A stretch of DNA of 6,530 bases from Candidatus Omnitrophota bacterium. Lineage in GTDB: Bacteria; Omnitrophota; Gorgyraeia; JAFGHF01. Under the pieces are notes generated by a model. It did no database searches. It was not told the origin of the DNA and saw only the letters and a list, made by a program, of their open reading frames with translations. The position numbers and the translations under genes were made by a program. Positions 5,149 to 6,530 of the stretch are shown here, one piece after another. Within the stretch, counting starts at the first letter, position 1; each line of letters opens with the position of its first letter. The stretch is taken from contig JAMXCY010000059.1 in assembly GCA_024543015.1 (NCBI GenBank), positions 1 through 6,530 on the forward strand, written 5' to 3'.

Positions 5149-5899
5149 CTGCAAGGATAAAGTAGTAGTAGTAACTGGTGCGGTGGGGCAATTAGGCGCT
5201 GTACTTTGTGATGCTTTCCTTCGGGCCGGGGCAAAAGTTGTAGGTGTAGACCAAGAGGTGTCTCAAAATAAGGTGGAGGGTATTGACCATTATAAGCTTG
5301 ATAATACTGATAAAAAGCAGGTTATGAAGGTGTTTGGCGATATCATGGCAAAGTACAAAAAGATTGATGTGCTGGTTAATAACGCCGGAGTGAGTACTTT
5401 TGCGCCGTTTGAGGAACGCACTGAGGAGGATTTTGACTGGGTGATGGACGTTAATCTTAAAGGCACTTTTTTCTGTATTCAGGCTTACGTTAATTTATAC
5501 GATGAATATAAGCTTAAAGCAGGAAGTATAATTAATATTGGGTCAATTTTTGGTGTAGTGAGTCCGGATTTTAGGGTGTATACCGATACCGACTGTCCGA
5601 GAAAAAACTCTGAAATTTACGGCGCCACTAAGGCTGGTATTATTCAAATGACTAAATATTTCGCCGTGCATTTAGCTGATAGAGGAATCAGGGTCAATGC
5701 GGTATCGCCGGGAGGAATATTAAATCCCGAAAATCCCCAAGGCCGGGATTTTCAAAAAAACTACGGCTTTCGCTGCCCGATGAAACGCATGGCCAAAGAG
5801 CAGGAGATACCGGGGGCGGTTATTTACCTTGCCAGTGATTGCGCCAGCTATACTACCGGGCAAAATATCATGGTTGATGGCGGGTTTAGCTGTTGGTAG
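5123..5899 (+). CDS. short-chain dehydrogenase/reductase, PtmA-like
   Basis: A 258-aa classical SDR that uses NAD(P)(H) to oxidise or reduce a hydroxyl/keto group, presumably on a sugar. The cofactor motif is TGAVGQLG (18-25), and Asp43 ending strand 2 (GVDQ) suggests NAD(H). NNAGVS (86-91) and Asn111 in DVNLKGTFF are family-typical. The catalytic set is Ser141 (NIGSIFG), Tyr166 and Lys170 (YGATK), and VNAVSPGG (191-198) follows. A C-terminal tail GQNIMVDGGFSCW completes a standard length, with no signal peptide. It begins 26 bp inside the TIM-barrel gene and ends 21 bp before the NeuB-type gene. In Campylobacter, ptmA (SDR) and ptmB (cytidylyltransferase) are neighbours in flagellin glycosylation. 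Here the TIM-barrel gene sits between the two homologues. The PtmA assignment is by context and general similarity. Other sugar-modifying SDRs are possible. Confidence 0.88.
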   Translation: MSYLENLFSCKDKVVVVTGAVGQLGAVLCDAFLRAGAKVVGVDQEVSQNKVEGIDHYKLDNTDKKQVMKVFGDIMAKYKKIDVLVNNAGVSTFAPFEERTEEDFDWVMDVNLKGTFFCIQAYVNLYDEYKLKAGSIINIGSIFGVVSPDFRVYTDTDCPRKNSEIYGATKAGIIQMTKYFAVHLADRGIRVNAVSPGGILNPENPQGRDFQKNYGFRCPMKRMAKEQEIPGAVIYLASDCASYTTGQNIMVDGGFSCW

Positions 5900-5920
5900 A
5901 AACCGGTAAAAGAAGGAATA

Positions 5921-6530
5921 ATGAAAAATCTAAAACAGTACGGTTTAAACACGGATAACAAGACTTATATTGTCGCCGAGATTGGCATTAACCATGGCGG
6001 CAGCGTGGATTTAGCTAAGCAGCTTATTAAATCGGCATCTAGGGCCGGGGTAGACGCAGTTAAATTTCAAACCTATTTGACTGAGAAACGAGCCCCTGCC
6101 GGCAATAAAATTATTTTTGATATTCTTAAAGAATGCGAGCTGAACTTCGAAGCCTTTTCCCAGCTGAAAGAATATTCCCGCCAGTGCGGTGTAGAGTTTT
6201 TTTCCACTCTTTTTGACAAGGAAAGCTTAGATTATTTAGAAAGTATAAACTGCGCCTTATATAAGGTAGCTTCTTTTGATACGGTAAATCATAAATTACT
6301 CGCCCATTTAGCCAAGACCGCTAAACCAGTCATAATGTCAGTGGGGATGTCTAACTTAGAGGAAATCCAAAAAGCTTACGATATTTTACATAAAGGCATC
6401 GATAAAGTAACTCTTTTACATTGTGTCTCGGCGTATCCCACTAAAGAGGAAGATGCAAATTTGGCAGCTATTTATACGTTAAAAGAAAAATTTGATTGTG
6501 TTATTGGATATTCTGATCATACCAATGATA
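5921..6530 (+). CDS. N-acetylneuraminate/legionaminate-type synthase, N-terminal part (3' end outside window)
   Basis: NeuB-type enzymes condense a six-carbon amino sugar (ManNAc, or a diacetamido analogue) with phosphoenolpyruvate to give a nonulosonic acid. The frame stays open to the window edge and shows 203 residues, about 60% of the usual 335-350. Motifs in order: IVAEIGINHGG (17-27), AVKFQTY (46-52), FFSTLFD (93-99), LYKVASFD (113-120), VIMSVGMS (137-144), LLHCVSAYPT (165-174) and IGYSDHT (195-201). These are the barrel strands and active-site residues of the family, including Glu20, Lys48, Lys115 and the His of SDHT, taken here as a metal ligand. The C-terminal antifreeze-like (SAF) domain would lie beyond the window. 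AGAAGGA at 5911-5917 precedes ATG 5921 with slightly short spacing. It anchors the operon as nonulosonate biosynthesis. Whether the product is sialic, legionaminic, pseudaminic or another acid is undecided. Confidence 0.93.
   Translation, partial: MKNLKQYGLNTDNKTYIVAEIGINHGGSVDLAKQLIKSASRAGVDAVKFQTYLTEKRAPAGNKIIFDILKECELNFEAFSQLKEYSRQCGVEFFSTLFDKESLDYLESINCALYKVASFDTVNHKLLAHLAKTAKPVIMSVGMSNLEEIQKAYDILHKGIDKVTLLHCVSAYPTKEEDANLAAIYTLKEKFDCVIGYSDHTND

Overview
The window is a polysaccharide-type sugar biosynthesis region, with every gene on the + strand. It opens with the 3' end of a dTDP-glucose 4,6-dehydratase gene (2-403). After a 212-bp gap comes a small winged-helix regulator of the EPS-associated MarR type (616-948). 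A 139-bp gap then leads into a tight run of six genes from 1088 to the right edge: class III (glutamate-1-semialdehyde aminomutase-like) aminotransferase, DegT/DnrJ/EryC1/StrS sugar aminotransferase, acylneuraminate-type cytidylyltransferase (NeuA/PtmB/LegF-like), xylose-isomerase-like TIM-barrel protein, short-chain dehydrogenase (PtmA-like), and a sialic/legionaminic-type synthase (NeuB/SpsE-like) cut by the window end.

The six genes look like one transcription and translation unit. Junctions are +13 bp, a 4-bp GTGA overlap, a 4-bp ATGA overlap, a 26-bp overlap and +21 bp, and the later genes have clear Shine-Dalgarno sites. NeuB-type synthases condense a six-carbon sugar with phosphoenolpyruvate to make a nine-carbon nonulosonic acid, and NeuA-type enzymes activate it with CMP. 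With those two ends of the pathway present, the aminotransferases, SDR and TIM-barrel protein most likely build or modify the amino sugar. No hydrolysing UDP-GlcNAc epimerase (NeuC/LegG), N-acyltransferase or glycosyltransferase is visible here, so the exact sugar cannot be named. The gene set is not the textbook Neu5Ac, pseudaminate or legionaminate set, and this is the main point of interest.

The regulator has a near-consensus promoter (TTGACA, 16 bp, TATACT) placed so that transcription should begin at or within a few bases of its ATG, which implies a leaderless mRNA. A 7+7 bp palindrome spans this start and is a good candidate operator for autoregulation.

Organism: probably a Gram-negative, uncultured-type bacterium. 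Coding sequence is AT-rich at the left and visibly richer in G+C from about 2450 onward. The pairing of an EPS-type MarR regulator with nonulosonate genes would fit lineages such as Omnitrophota or other environmental Gram-negatives, but this assignment is weak. No RNA genes, CRISPR arrays, insertion sequences or attachment sites were recognised.
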